Shown here in pieces: positions 20,840-30,719 of a stretch of 64,000 bases of DNA (positions are counted from its first letter, which is position 1; each line of letters opens with the position of its first letter). Position numbers and translations under genes: made by a program. The DNA is from Tridacna crocea (taxonomy: Eukaryota > Mollusca > Bivalvia > Cardiida > Cardiidae). Location: NCBI GenBank assembly GCA_943736015.1, contig OX031062.1, forward strand, positions 58,082,962 through 58,146,961, read 5' to 3'. The notes under the pieces were generated by a model. It made no database searches. It worked only from the letters and a program-made list of their open reading frames with translations, and was not told where the DNA came from.

Positions 20840-21113
20840 TAGGAACCCATACCAAACAATCTGTATTTTAACGACACTGAGGACAGCGATTTTTCATTGT
20901 CCAAAAAGCAGGGAAGACTGATTTTCAGCCATGTTTATCTTCTCTGAATCTGTACCAAACAATATGTATTTTGTCAAATTGAGGACAAAAGCTTTTGAAA
21001 ACATTAAGGGAAAAGGAGAAAATACAGACTACCATTATTTTCTTTTTCCATAGTCTCACTTTTTTTTCAAAAAACATGACATCATTTGGCAAAGAGCTTT
21101 GTCATTTAACCCC
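20840..21113 (+). mobile_element. TTAA-A fossils, two overlapping relics
   Basis: ATACCAAACAATCTGTATTTTAACGACACTGAGGAC and, 100 bp on, GTACCAAACAATATGTATTTTGTC...AAAACATTAAGGGAAAAGG show two left arms. Only the second has a palindrome. Confidence 0.5.
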
Positions 21114-21233
21114 TCAACCTACCGCCTCGAAGCCCTTTCAAATACATAATTACTGAACACAATTGGGATGTTTTTTATCAAAAAGTTTTGACATGCATCA
21201 TTCTTTTTCTGGCAATGTTTTGCTCCCAGGATG

Positions 21234-21440
21234 ATAACCCTTTACCCCACAAGGCATTTCGTTGGTATCTCTAATTGACCCTAAATAACAGCAAGGATGA
21301 AGCCGTTTTTTATGTGTATATGACACCTTTTGATGGCACAGAAAATATTGTTACAAAAGGTGAAATTGCTTGTGACAATGTTTTCCAAAGACTCCTACAA
21401 GCAATGCGTAGAAATCAGTATCTATGGAGTAAAGGGTTAA
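21234..21440 (+). mobile_element. TTAA-B MITE lacking one hairpin arm
   Basis: ATAACCCTTTACCCCACAAGG to GGAGTAAAGGGTTAA. The interior jumps from GGTGAAATTGCTTGTGAC to AATGTTTTCC, so the second arm is cleanly absent. Confidence 0.85.
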
Positions 21441-21755
21441 AGGACATCCTCTTGACAAATCCTCTTTGTATACTATAAGGGAATCAAACCTTTGTCAAAA
21501 TTCTCTTTCAAATATGCATAGGCACTCTATCAGCTAAATACCAATCGAACAATGGGAAGTCTTTCGGAAACAAACTGTTATATACAATCATGCCCTTTCC
21601 AGCAATGTCTTTTAATATGATTTAAAAAGTATGCTCCTGGAACAACACTTGAGGCATCCTCTTGACAAATCCCTTCCTACACTACAGGGTAGCTAAAGAG
21701 CTTTGTCAAATACTAGTATACAATCAGTCTAGGAGCCCTGTCAAATTAATACCAA
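21441..21755. other. Unassigned spacer with a short duplication
   Basis: CATCCTCTTGACAAATCC occurs at about 21446 and 21655, with AAAxCTTTGTCAAA nearby in both, suggesting a decayed local duplication of about 210 bp. Confidence 0.4.
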
Positions 21756-21954
21756 TTATTCTTTTTACCAAACAATCCCTGGTTTTTATGACTCGCATAA
21801 AAAATCCCTATGAAAACATTGTGGGAAAGGAAGAAAATGCTGGTAACCAGCATTTATAAGTCAAGTTTCAATTTTTGACTCATGTTTATTTTGTCATCTG
21901 CAAATGCTTTCAATTTGGACCAGTCCAAAATTTTGTTGTTTGGAAAAGAGTTAA
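21756..21954 (+). mobile_element. TTAA-A MITE lacking the right hairpin arm
   Basis: CTTTTTACCAAACAATCCC to TTTGGAAAAGAGTTAA. After GTAACCAGCATTTAT the sequence moves directly to the TTTCAATTTTTGA block. Confidence 0.8.
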
Positions 21955-22146
21955 ACAATGCTAAGCTTTTAGGCAAAAAGTTGTGAACTTGGCAAATGAC
22001 ATCTACCAACAAAGCTTAATGGCAGAGAACTTTAATAAGAGCATGTCAGAGAAATTAATACTGTTCCTCTCAGAAGGTCACTGTGCCCAGGCATTCTTCT
22101 CCAAACAGGATTAACATTTAGCATTCTAAGCACAAGATAAGTGCTT

Positions 22147-22407
22147 TTTACCCTTTATCAAAAAATCCTGGATTTATCAATCAATCCTGAGGTCTAATGA
22201 CCCTAAACAGTTTGGCTTTTGAAAACATTGTGGCAAAAGGAAAAAAATGCTGGCCACTATCATTTTTTCCTTTTACCTTTTACCACAATGTTTTCCAACC
22301 TTTAAAAGACAAATTCTTTCAACTGATTGACATCTACAATGTGCTTAGTCATCTGCAAGTACTTCAATTTAGCCAAGATAAAACTTTTATTGTCTGGTAA
22401 AGACTGA
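22147..22407 (+). mobile_element. TTAA-A MITE, diverged
   Basis: TTTACCCTTTATCAAAAAATC to TGTCTGGTAAAGACTG. The palindrome is worn and the loop altered (GCTGGCCACTATCAT). Confidence 0.7.
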
Positions 22408-22491
22408 AAACGCAACTTGAGAAAGAAGCTACCTTTTGCAGGCAATGTGTGATTGAGATCAAAGTACCAAGAACATCAAGTCTGATCTTGG

Positions 22492-22713
22492 TTAACTCTA
22501 CCAAATTTCAAAACTTTAGACTGGTCCAAATTGAATGCTCTTGCAAATGACAAAATTCACTCAAAAGTTGAAATTTGTTTTGTGAAGGGTAGAAAACATT
22601 GTGGGAAATGGAGAAAATGCTGTTTACTAGCATTTTGTCTGTTTCCTACAATGGTTTCTAAAGGTTTCCATCTCAGGGTCATAGAAACCAGGGATTGTTC
22701 GGAAAAGAGTTAA
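22492..22713 (-). mobile_element. TTAA-A MITE
   Basis: TTAACTCTACCAAATTTCAA to TGTTCGGAAAAGAGTTAA; palindrome with several mismatches. A TTAA-C half-core lies immediately left (22445-22490). Confidence 0.85.
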
Positions 22714-23086
22714 ACATAGTTTTGGGTTGAAATATTCTGGAAAAATAAAAGCTACTGTAAAACGAACAAGCTACATATTACACTACACTAAAATGAAAAT
22801 ATTTATTTCATTTGAACTACAGATCAGGGCAAAACCATAGAAAGGAATCTCTAATTGTGTCTGGGTAACATAGAGGCCAGCTCAATGGTTCAGTATACTA
22901 TTTGCTTACATTGATCTCAGAGATAGCATGGCAGAAGAAAGTGCCTTGTTACCCCTTTGCTGTGATACAACTTCACTTGCTGTCCTAGACAAAGTATATC
23001 CTAGACCAAACTGCATATAATATAGCATCTAATCTTTTATCTACACTTTCTTATATCCTGGCAAATGCAGCCTAAATTTGTAGTAT
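22714..23086. other. Unassigned spacer with a TTAA-C relic
   Basis: A relic at 22985-23052 keeps CCTAGACCAAACTGCATATAA and ATCTTTTATCTACAC. The rest is unassigned. Confidence 0.35.
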
Positions 23087-23318
23087 CTAAGCCGTTAGCA
23101 CACAGCAAAATTTTAGACCCATCCAAATTGAAAGCATTTGCAGATGACAATTTCAAAGAGGCTCAAGTGGTGCAATTTTACTTTGTTAGAGTAAAAAACT
23201 TTCTGGGAAAAGGAGAAAATGCTGGTTACCAGCATTTTCTCCTTTTCCCACAATGTTTTCAATGGGCATCTTCCTCGGAGGGGTGTTAAAAAGTTGTCAT
23301 TGTGTGGTAAAGACTTAA
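23087..23318 (-). mobile_element. TTAA-A MITE, GACAATTTCAAA subtype
   Basis: CTAAGCCGTTAGCACACAGC to GTGTGGTAAAGACTTAA. The long arm carries GACAATTTCAAAGAGGCTC and GGTGCAATTTTAC, shared with 41699 and 48581. Confidence 0.85.
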
Positions 23319-23389
23319 TTTGGCCTTTTTCATGGTAGTCAATTGATAATCATTGTTTAAATTAGCCTAAACAAGATGATCTTTTGTCA

Positions 23390-23500
23390 AAAAGATTTGA
23401 TGACTTTGACCATAAGGAAGATGGTCCTAGAAAATAGTGTGGATAAAGGAGAAAATGCTGGTAGTCAGTATTTTCTACACTTTCAGATTCTGCGCTTTTG
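23390..23500 (+). mobile_element. TTAA-A fragment
   Basis: GACTTTGACCATAAGGAAGATGG, then AGTGTGGATAAAGGAGAAAATGCTGG. The right arm is truncated. Confidence 0.45.
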
Positions 23501-23573
23501 AGCCACTTTACCCCTTCTAGCTGCAACTGCTGTTTGTATGAGTCAGGATAAAATACCCTAACCTGGTATAGAC

Positions 23574-23785
23574 TTAACCTTTTAGCTTGCTAATCACTAC
23601 TCCCTAACCTTTTGCAGACAGTGTAAATCAGGATCAGACAGCACAGAATGTGCAGTCTGATCTTGGAGCTACAATGTCTGATAAGGAGATAACTTGCCTC
23701 CAAAAATAAATTTCAAACAGCAAATTTTGAGTTTATACTTTCAACTTGAAAGTTTCACTTCTTTTATTTTACACAAAAAGGTTTA
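23574..23785 (+). mobile_element. TTAA-C MITE
   Basis: TTAACCTTTTAGCTTGC to AAAAGGTTTAA; hairpin at about 23615-23683 (CAGTGTAAATCAGGATCAGAC and complement). Confidence 0.7.
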
Positions 23786-23831
23786 ATCAATCAGTCCCAA
23801 CATAGTTTTAGAAGTGTTTAGTCTAAAAGCA

Positions 23832-24060
23832 TTAACCCATTACCACACAATCCCTACTTTTGACGCCCCTGAGAAACGAGCCTTTTGAAAACACTGTGGG
23901 AAAAGGAGAAAATGCTGGTAACCAGCATTTTCTCCTTTTCCCCCAGTGTTTTCTACCCTTCCTAGAACAAATTTCAATTTTTCAGTCACTTTTATTTTGT
24001 CGTCTGCAAATGCTTTCAATTTCAACCAGTCTAAAATTTTTTTATGTGGTAAAGAGTTAA
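23832..24060 (+). mobile_element. TTAA-A MITE, near intact
   Basis: TTAACCCATTACCACACAAT to GTGGTAAAGAGTTAA, 229 bp; palindrome with one or two mismatches; both TTAA sites present. Confidence 0.95.
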
Positions 24061-24074
24061 GTATGGATAACAAC

Positions 24075-24304
24075 GTAACTCTTTACTAAATGACAGAATG
24101 TTGGACTAGTCCAAATGAAAAGCATTTGCAGACGACATAATAAATGTGAATCAAAAATTGAATTTTGATTTTGGGTGGGTAGAAAACTTTGTAGTAAAAG
24201 GATTAAAATGCTGGTTACCAGCATCTTTTGCTTTTCCGTCAATGTTTTCAAAAGGCTTCTTTCCCAGGGTCGTCAAAAGTCGTGATTGTATGGTAATGGG
24301 TTAA
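24075..24304 (-). mobile_element. TTAA-A MITE
   Basis: GTAACTCTTTACTAAATGAC to GTATGGTAATGGGTTAA; palindrome worn on the right. It lies 14 bp from the preceding oppositely oriented copy. Confidence 0.85.
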
Positions 24305-24318
24305 ATGTGATTTAGACC

Positions 24319-24477
24319 ATAGGTGAAGTCTTTGAAAGAGCAGAAAACGTTGTAGGAAAAGGAGAAAATGCAGATTACCAGTGTTTTCTTAATTTCCCAC
24401 AATCTTTTGAAAGGCTTTTCATCTCTCAGGGTCATTAATACTCAGGAAAAAGCTCAGGGATTGTTCAGTAGTAAATT
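24319..24477 (-). mobile_element. TTAA-A MITE, long arm missing
   Basis: It starts at TTTGAAAGAGCAGAAAACG, keeps the palindrome and short arm, and ends GTAGTAAATTAA. It is the first unit of a local tandem duplication with 24545-24690. Confidence 0.7.
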
Positions 24478-24544
24478 AATCAATCACTTCTCACACACTA
24501 ACAAAGGATGTTGCAGGAATAATAGAGGTTGATCAAGATGACAG

Positions 24545-24690
24545 GTTACATCTTTGAAAGGGCTTAAAACACTGTGGGAAAAGGAGAAAATGCTGGTTAC
24601 CAGCATTTTCTCCTTTTCCCACAGTGTTTTTCAAAAGCCTTTCATCCCTCAGATTTGTCATACATCAGGGATTGTTGGGTGAAGTTTTAA
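24545..24690 (-). mobile_element. TTAA-A MITE, long arm missing, duplicate of previous
   Basis: Same truncation point (TTTGAAAGGGCTTAAAACAC), palindrome intact. Downstream flank AATCAATCACTTCTCACA is repeated from 24478, so flank and MITE were duplicated together. Confidence 0.75.
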
Positions 24691-25037
24691 TCAATCACTT
24701 CTCACAAACTAATGACAAGGATGTTAGATAAATAGAGCCACAGGTCAAGGATTGGGATGGTCAGCTGTGAAAATATTATCTAATACAAAAAATCAATCAA
24801 TGAATGGAGACTTTGGGATCTTATAGAGTTTACCCTTAGCAACGGCGAGTTCTCTCTAATTCTCTCGTCATTAGAGAAATATTAATCCTGATAATTCTCG
24901 AAGTTGTAAAATTGAATAATCACAGACAAATTTGCAGAAGAAAGTCCAGTATAATTACTTGACAGAAAATATTCCACTTCTAAAATGATTCTCTAACCAT
25001 AATGGTATGATGGCCTATATGCTTGGGTTAACTAAAA
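24691..25037. other. Unassigned spacer
   Basis: Holds the second copy of the duplicated flank (to about 24760), then AT-rich sequence with no family match. Confidence 0.35.
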
Positions 25038-25085
25038 ATGAGCCATGCTCTGTGAAAAGAGGGCTTAATGCATCTTGTACTGACT
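25038..25085 (+). repeat. E-type flank left of the minisatellite
   Basis: GAGCCATGCTCTGTGAAAAG and GGGCTTAATGCAT match E-type ends at 7970-8003 and 55108-55140. The array therefore lies inside an older interspersed repeat. Confidence 0.6.
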
Positions 25086-26225
25086 GCACAAGCTTCGGCC
25101 CGGGTCAGCATGTGCCGCATGCACAAGCTTCGGCCCGGGTCAGCATGTGCCGCATGCACAAGCTTCGGCCCGGGTCAGCATGCACCGGCCGCACAAGCTT
25201 AGGCCCGGGTCAGCATGCACCGACCGCACAAGCTTCGGCCAAGGTCAGCATGTGCCGCATGCACAAGCTTCGGCCCAGGTCAGCATGCATCGGCCGCACA
25301 AGCTTAGGCCCAGGTCAGCATGCACCGACCGCACAAGCTTCGGCCAAGGTCAGCATGTACTGACCGCACAAGCTTCGGCCCAGCTCAGCATTGCTGGCTG
25401 CACAAGCTTAGGCCTGGGTCAGCATGAATTGACTGCACAAGCTTCAGCCCGGGTCAGCATGTCCTGGCTGCACAAGTTTCAGTCCGGGTCAGCATGTGCT
25501 GACTGCACAAGCTCCAGCCCGGGTCAGCATGTACTGGCTGCACAAGCTTATGTCCAGCCCAGCATGTACTGACCGCACAAGCTTCGGCCAAGGTCAGCGT
25601 GTACTGACCGCACATGCTTCGGCCAAGGTCAGCGTGTGCTGACCGCGCAAGCTCCGGCCCGGCTCAGCGTGTGCTGGCCGCGCAAGCTCCGGCCCGGCTC
25701 AGCGTGTGCTGGCCGCGCAAGCTCCGGCCCGGCTCAGCGTGTGCTGGCCGCGCAAGCTCCGGCCCGGGTCAGCGTGTCCTGGCCGCGCAAGCTCCGGCCA
25801 AGGTCAGCGTGTACTGACCGCGCAAGCTCCGGCCAAGGTCAGCATGTACTGGCCGCGCAAGCATGTACTGGCTGCACAAGCTTCGGCCCAGGTCAGCATG
25901 TACTGACTGCACAAGCTCGAGCGAAGGTCAGTATGTACTGACTGCACAAGCTTCGGCCCAGGTCAGCATGTTCCGGCTGCACAAGCTCCAGCGAAGGTCA
26001 GCATGTACCGACTGCACAAGCTTCAGCGAAGGTCAGCATGTACCGACTGCACAAGCTTCGGCCCAGCTCAGCATGTACCGACTGCACAAGCTTCGGCCCA
26101 AGTCAGCATGTACCGACTGCACAAGCGTCGGCCCAGCTCAGCATGTACCGACTGAACAAGTTTCAGCCCAGCTAAGCATGTACTAACTGTACAAGTTTCA
26201 GCCAAGCTCAGCATGTACCTACTGC
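25086..26225 (+). repeat. 35-bp minisatellite, about 33 units
   Basis: The unit begins GCACAAGCTT (HindIII site), then CGGCCCGGGTCAGCATG and TGCYGRCC. Starts at 25086 and 25121 fix the 35-bp period. Units 25610-25860 are more GC- and CpG-rich (GCGCAAGCTCCGGCC). The outermost units degrade gradually, as in arrays growing from the middle. The period is not a multiple of three and stays open in all three frames, so the repeated peptides are a by-product and not evidence of a protein. Confidence 0.95.
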
Positions 26226-26353
26226 ACAGGCTGATTTGGGTCAATACTTTTTGCCACTGGTCCATAATGGTCAATTTTGTGCATTATGAAGGATCAGTAT
26301 ACTGTACTTATGTGATGACCTACTCATACTGTATATACATGAAAGAGATGCAT

Positions 26354-26567
26354 TTAACTCTTTACCAAACGAAAAAATTTTAGACTGGACCCAATTCAAA
26401 GCATTGGCAGACAACAAAATCAAAGTGACTGAAAATTTGAAATTTGTTTTGGGAAGGGCAGAAAACATTGTGGGAAAAGGAGAAAATTTTCTCCTTTTAC
26501 TACAATATTTTCAAAAGGCTTCTTTCTCAGGATCATAAAAAGTCGGGATTGTGTGGTAAAGGGTTAA
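26354..26567 (-). mobile_element. TTAA-A MITE with palindrome centre deleted
   Basis: TTAACTCTTTACCAAACG to GTGTGGTAAAGGGTTAA. The core reads GGGAAAAGGAGAAAATTTTC, lacking the TGCTGGTTACCAGC apex. Confidence 0.9.
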
Positions 26568-26627
26568 CCAACTTTTCACATAGTGTCGTTCATTATAATT
26601 TAGCTCAATACCTCAACTAGGAGCATA

Positions 26628-26856
26628 TTAACCCTTTACCCCATGAGGCATTTCTATGGTATCTCTAAATGACCCTAAATAACAGCAAGGATGAAGCTGT
26701 TTCTTATGTGTATATGGCACCTTTGGATAGCATAGAAAACATTGTGACAAAAGGTGAAATTGCTCATCATGAGCAATTTCACCTTTTGTCACAATGTTTT
26801 CCAAAGGCTCCTACAAGCAATGCTTCAAAATGAGTATCTGTGGAGTAAAGGGTTAA
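26628..26856 (+). mobile_element. TTAA-B MITE, intact (family reference)
   Basis: 229 bp from TTAACCCTTTACCCCATGAGG to GAGTAAAGGGTTAA. The inverted ends are about 10 bp. The hairpin at about 26731-26800 has arms ACATTGTGACAAAAGGTG and GAAATTGCTC with complements. Diagnostic flanks are ACAGCAAGGATGAAGCTG and TGTGTATATGGCACC. There is no coding capacity. Its outer ends and hairpin outline match TTAA-A, but the remaining sequence does not. Confidence 0.9.
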
Positions 26857-27084
26857 TCCCGTAACTTATTTTTGAGAATACAGCAGTGTAGTACCATTTT
26901 TGTGGGTTGTCACGGTTAAGGTTGACAATCATGATGCCCTGAATCTACAAGGACCAACTGTTGCTTGTTCATTTTTGTATTACTCTGGTATTTGCTAAGA
27001 AAATGACTCTTTTACGACACAAATGCACTACAGTTCTTTGTGGGTTAATCTTCGCTAACTACGCCAAATGATGCAATAATTAGT

Positions 27085-27313
27085 TTAACCCTTTACCAAA
27101 TGACAAAGTTTTAGACTTGTCCAACTTAGAAGCATTTGCAGACGACAAATAAAACATGGCTCAAAAATTAAAATTTGTTTTGGGAAGGGTAGAAAACATT
27201 GTGGGAAAAGGAGAAAACGCTGCTTATCAGCATTTTCTCCTTTTCCCACAATGTTTTCTAAAGGCTTCTTTCTCAGGGGCGTCAAAAGTCGTCATTGTGT
27301 AGGAAAAGGTTAG
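27085..27313 (-). mobile_element. TTAA-A MITE
   Basis: TTAACCCTTTACCAAATGAC to GTGTAGGAAAAGGTTAG; palindrome nearly perfect. Confidence 0.9.
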
Positions 27314-27513
27314 GTCAATAGACATCTGAAAATTGCTCTGCTCCTTTAAGAATTCTGATTTTGATGTTAATATAGTAGAGCTATCTTCTTCAGTATTTAC
27401 ACATTTCAAATCTAAAATATACTTGTACAAATGTACTAGTTAACAGTATACAGGCTACAGATGGTGCTGCAAGATTTTTCTTGTTCGTCATTCCTTGGTT
27501 GTAGATAAACATA

Positions 27514-27778
27514 CAGTCAGACATAAGTTAAGCATCACCAAAACTGACCAGCAATAGCCCATGTGCTTAGACCAGCATTACTCATACCCACAATTTGCCA
27601 TTTCTGGGTTTTGGAAAGTTTTCTCGGGGCCATCCTTTCATTTGACTCATAAAGCAGCCTGTTACTTGTCTAGTGGGTCCGTGCATAGCTTGAAAATATA
27701 CCAAATAAAAAGGTTATCCATTAAAAAAACTGTATGACTAAATTTGTTTGGATGATGCTTAACTAATATGTCTGACTG
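27514..27778. mobile_element. Tc1/mariner-like MITE
   Basis: Inverted ends CAGTCAGACATAAGTTAAGC and (read inward) CAGTCAGACATATTAGTTAAGC are flanked by TA on both sides (27512-27513 and 27779-27780). It is 265 bp with no transposase. TA duplication and CAGTC-type ends are typical of the IS630-Tc1-mariner group. Confidence 0.8.
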
Positions 27779-27836
27779 TATATATATATATATTAAAAGT
27801 AACAAAATTCTCCTCACTCCAGCTAAGAAATCCATG

Positions 27837-28110
27837 TAGTATCGAGAAATAAGGAGAGATTGAGTTCATACAGTTATATAGTTGGACACCTTGTTTTATA
27901 CAATAGGTTATATCCACCTTGTTTTATACAATAGGTTATATAGGATAAAGTTTTGTCATACAACATGTACTAGTGTCTTCAACTGACGGATAACAAATTT
28001 GTGAAAAGTATTGAGAAATAAATGGGGATTGTGTTCAGCCTGTAATATAGTTGGACATCTTGTTTCAAACAATAGGGTATAATTTTTGGGGTAAAGTTTG
28101 TTGTTCGAGG
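27837..28110. repeat. Two diverged copies of a repeat of about 170 bp
   Basis: ATATAGTTGGACACCTTGTTTTATACAATAGGTTATA (from about 27870) and ATATAGTTGGACATCTTGTTTCAAACAATAGGGTATA (from about 28042) share longer flanks beginning GAGAAATAA. The first copy contains an extra 28-bp tandem step. Confidence 0.6.
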
Positions 28111-28123
28111 GTGTCTCCAACTG

Positions 28124-28351
28124 ATAACTCATTACCAAACAGCAAAATTTTTGGCTTATCCAAATCAAAAGCATTAGTAGATGACAAAGTAAAAGAGACT
28201 GAAAATTTGAAATTTATTTTGTGAAGGGTATAGAACATTGTGGGAAAGGAGAAAATGCTGGTTACCAGCATTTTCTCCTTTTCCCACATTGTTATCTATA
28301 GGCTTCTTTCTCAGGGTCATCAAACGTATGGATTGTGAGGTAATAGGATAA
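28124..28351 (-). mobile_element. TTAA-A MITE
   Basis: ATAACTCATTACCAAACAGC to GAGGTAATAGGATAA; palindrome with one-base deletion; both TTAA sites mutated to ATAA. Confidence 0.85.
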
Positions 28352-28628
28352 ATACAAAGTATGTGTGAAAATGGGTACAGTAACTTGATGGTGTTTGATA
28401 ATTCAACTGAGTGCTGTCTGCTGATGACTTTCCGCTCTTGCAGTTACTCATTTGAAATCATAATGGTAAAAGGACAAACTGTTTGTAAACTAGCAATTTC
28501 TCTTCTTATAAAAATGTTTTCAAATGAATTCAAGAATATATTAAACCAAAAGTAATGTTGATTATCAGTGTCCATCTAAAGTTTTTCCAGGTTGTCTGCA
28601 GGCAATTTTGTTTCAGAAGGTAATCATA
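28352..28628. other. Unassigned spacer
   Basis: A faint TTAA-A resemblance (AATGGTAAAAGGACAAAC...TTTTCAAATGAATTC) near 28461-28530 is too weak to call. Confidence 0.3.
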
Positions 28629-28850
28629 AACCTGCACCAGATCAAAAAATTTTAGCCTTAGCCAAATGGGAATCATTTGTAGAGTAGAAGACATCGTGGG
28701 AAAAGAAGAAAATACTCGTTACCAGCACTTTCTCCTTTTCCCATATTGTTTCCAAAATCCCTCTGTTTCAGGATCATGAAAAGTTGAGATTCAAAAGTCT
28801 TCACCCTAAGGGTCCTTAAAAGTCAGGATAGAGTGGAAATAAAGGATTAA
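28629..28850 (-). mobile_element. TTAA-A MITE, decayed
   Basis: CACCAGATCAAAAAATTTTAGCC, a palindrome with GAAAATACTCGTTACCAGC, and two repeats of the GGTCxTxAAAAGTxxGGAT end. Final TTAA at 28847. Confidence 0.7.
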
Positions 28851-28870
28851 AGCAAGTAAGCTCACACTAC

Positions 28871-28946
28871 CTGTCTGCTGGTACCTCAGGTTGGTCCCAT
28901 TCAGGTATTTCTGGTGTCTCAACTGGCCTTTTTATTGGTATTGCCA
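28871..28946 (-). CDS. Candidate host-gene exon (76 bp)
   Basis: On the minus strand an acceptor (CAATTTTTCAG) and a donor (CAG then GTAGTG) bracket a 76-nt segment with only one open frame. It reads AIPIKRPVETPEIPEWDQPE then VPAD, a Pro/Glu-rich composition unlike nearby repeats, which have stops in all frames. It enters with two bases of a split codon and leaves with two. I do not recognise the protein. It could be a linker exon of the deacetylase gene whose catalytic exons lie at 60.9-63.0 kb on the same strand, because transcription would reach here later, or an exon of another gene. Confidence 0.5.
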
Positions 28947-28980
28947 CTGAAAAATTGCATCAAAACATTGGTTTAATATT

Positions 28981-29206
28981 TTAAAACTCTTTGCCACACA
29001 ATCCTATTTACGACCCTGAGGGGGAAGTCTTTGAAAACATTGTACGAAAAGGAGAAAATGCTGGTAACCATCTTTTTCTCCTTTTCCAACAATATTTTCT
29101 ACCCTATCAAACACAAAAATAATAATCTGAGCTACATTTATTACGACATCTGCAAATGCTTTCAATTTAGACTAATCTAAAATTTCCTTGTGTGGTAGAG
29201 AGTTAA
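28981..29206 (+). mobile_element. TTAA-A MITE
   Basis: TTAAAACTCTTTGCCACACAA to GTGTGGTAGAGAGTTAA; palindrome moderately worn. It lies 34 bp upstream (minus sense) of the candidate exon acceptor. Confidence 0.8.
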
Positions 29207-29274
29207 ACAGTTTAACATACGGTCCAATAGGGAACAGTTGAAGGAGACATAGGAAACTTCATAAAGCAGAATCT

Positions 29275-29403
29275 GTACAGAGGCTCTTGAAAACGAACAT
29301 TATTGAAAATGGTTACCAACATTTTCCCCTTTTCCTACATTGTTTTCAAAACTCTCTTTCCTTGTGGTCATTAAAACATAGGACTGCTTGGCAAAAGGTT
29401 TAA
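29275..29403 (-). mobile_element. TTAA-A MITE, truncated
   Basis: From GAGGCTCTTGAAAACG through GGTTACCAACATTTTCC to GGCAAAAGGTTTAA; the long arm is missing. Confidence 0.55.
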
Positions 29404-29716
29404 TTACTGCTTTCATAGATCACTTCAATCTTTCACTATCAGCAACTTTTATATAACTTCTCGTATTCTGCAATATACATGTAAATGAAAAGGGGCACTC
29501 AGCCAGCATAAAGAGCCAAACTGTATCTACAAGGGGATGCTCCAATCCTGTAGGATCAGACAAATAAGCCCTTCAAGTGATATAAATTTTTCACTATGAA
29601 TTATACCAGGAAACTATCTGAAACTTGTGCCAAAATGTGGCTAGCATGCAAGTTTGGTCACACAGTCTTGAATGCAAAGAAGTATGATTCAAACAAGTGT
29701 AAAAGCCGAACAAGCC
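29404..29716. other. Unassigned spacer
   Basis: No family or confident exon. CTACAAGGGGATGCTCCAATC near 29520 has a polypyrimidine-AG before it on the minus strand, but its open frame shows no domain. Confidence 0.3.
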
Positions 29717-29934
29717 CTTTATAAAACATTCTGGAGTCTTAACGACCCAATAGAAGAGCGATTTTGAAAGCATTGTGAGAACAGGAGAAAATGCTTGTAA
29801 TCAGCATATTTCAGCATTTTTACAGCACTTTCTCCAAATCATATTTCAATTTTTGAGTCACATCTATTTTGTCATCAGCAAATGCTTTAAATTGGGACTA
29901 GACCAAAATTTTGTCGTTTAATGGTAAAGAGATA
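29717..29934 (+). mobile_element. TTAA-A MITE, decayed
   Basis: CCTTTATAAAACATTCTGGAG to CGTTTAATGGTAAAGAG; palindrome with an ATCAGCATATTTCAGCAT step. Confidence 0.65.
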
Positions 29935-30109
29935 CCAGTTAAGTACATGTTGTTTACTGCAGGGTAAGGACAAGTGCATTACCTCTAAATTTCAGGCTTT
30001 TCCAGTAGTTCTTGTGAACGTCCAACACACCATTGATGGTATCTATGGCTCTGAAATAAATACATTCAATCCAATTAGTCCTGTACCACTTGATCCACTG
30101 TTTTCTCTC

Positions 30110-30306
30110 ATGCAAAAAGCCCTTGAAAACATTGTGGAGGGAAAAAAGAGAAAAATGCTGTTAACCCCAGCATATTTTCTTTTTCTTACACTGTTTTTCA
30201 CTCTTTCGAAGACAATTCCTATCATTGCAGTCAAATGGGAACAGTCTAATACAAATGCTTTCCATATGGGTAGGTCCAAAATTACGTTTTCTTGGAACAG
30301 AATTAA
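30110..30306 (+). mobile_element. TTAA-A MITE, left end missing
   Basis: AAGCCCTTGAAAACATTGTGG through GCTGTTAACCCCAGCAT to GAACAGAATTAA. The long arm is altered (CAGTCAAATGGGAACAG). Confidence 0.6.
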
Positions 30307-30521
30307 CTCTTTACCAAATAATGAAATTTTGGACTTCTCTAAATTTAAAGCATATGCAGACAAACTAATATTGATTGAAAAATTGAAAGTTGAAGAGTAG
30401 AAAATATTGTGAGAAAAGCAGAAAATGCTGGTTACCAGCATTTTCTCCTTTTCCCACAATGCTTTCTAAAGGCTTCTTTCTCAGGGTTATCGAAAGTAGG
30501 GACTGTGTGGTAATGTGTTAA
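30303..30521 (-). mobile_element. TTAA-A MITE abutting the previous copy
   Basis: Shares TTAA 30303-30306; ends GTGTGGTAATGTGTTAA; palindrome intact. The junction is tail to tail. Confidence 0.85.
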
Positions 30522-30568
30522 AGGGTAATTGTAGCTTGAGACAGGTAAACATCAATAGGGACCATTTC

Positions 30569-30719
30569 ATAACAGTGAATAAAATTTGAAATTTGTTTTT
30601 TGAAGGGTAGAAAACATTATGGGGAAAGGCAACCAGCGTTTTCTCCTTTTCCCACAATGTTTTCTAAAGCTTCCTTCTCAGGGTTGCTATAAGAAGAGGA
30701 TTGTGTGGTAATGGTTTAA
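30569..30719 (-). mobile_element. TTAA-A MITE, truncated, left hairpin arm lost
   Basis: GTGAATAAAATTTGAAATTTG, then ATTATGGGGAAAGGCAACCAGCG, losing most of the left arm; ends GTGGTAATGGTTTAA. Confidence 0.75.

Noticed and set aside
25007-26186. Several 66-141-codon frames with repeating RPGSAC / AQASA peptides
   Set aside because: They are translations of the 35-bp minisatellite in three frames. The period is not a multiple of three, so no frame is favoured.
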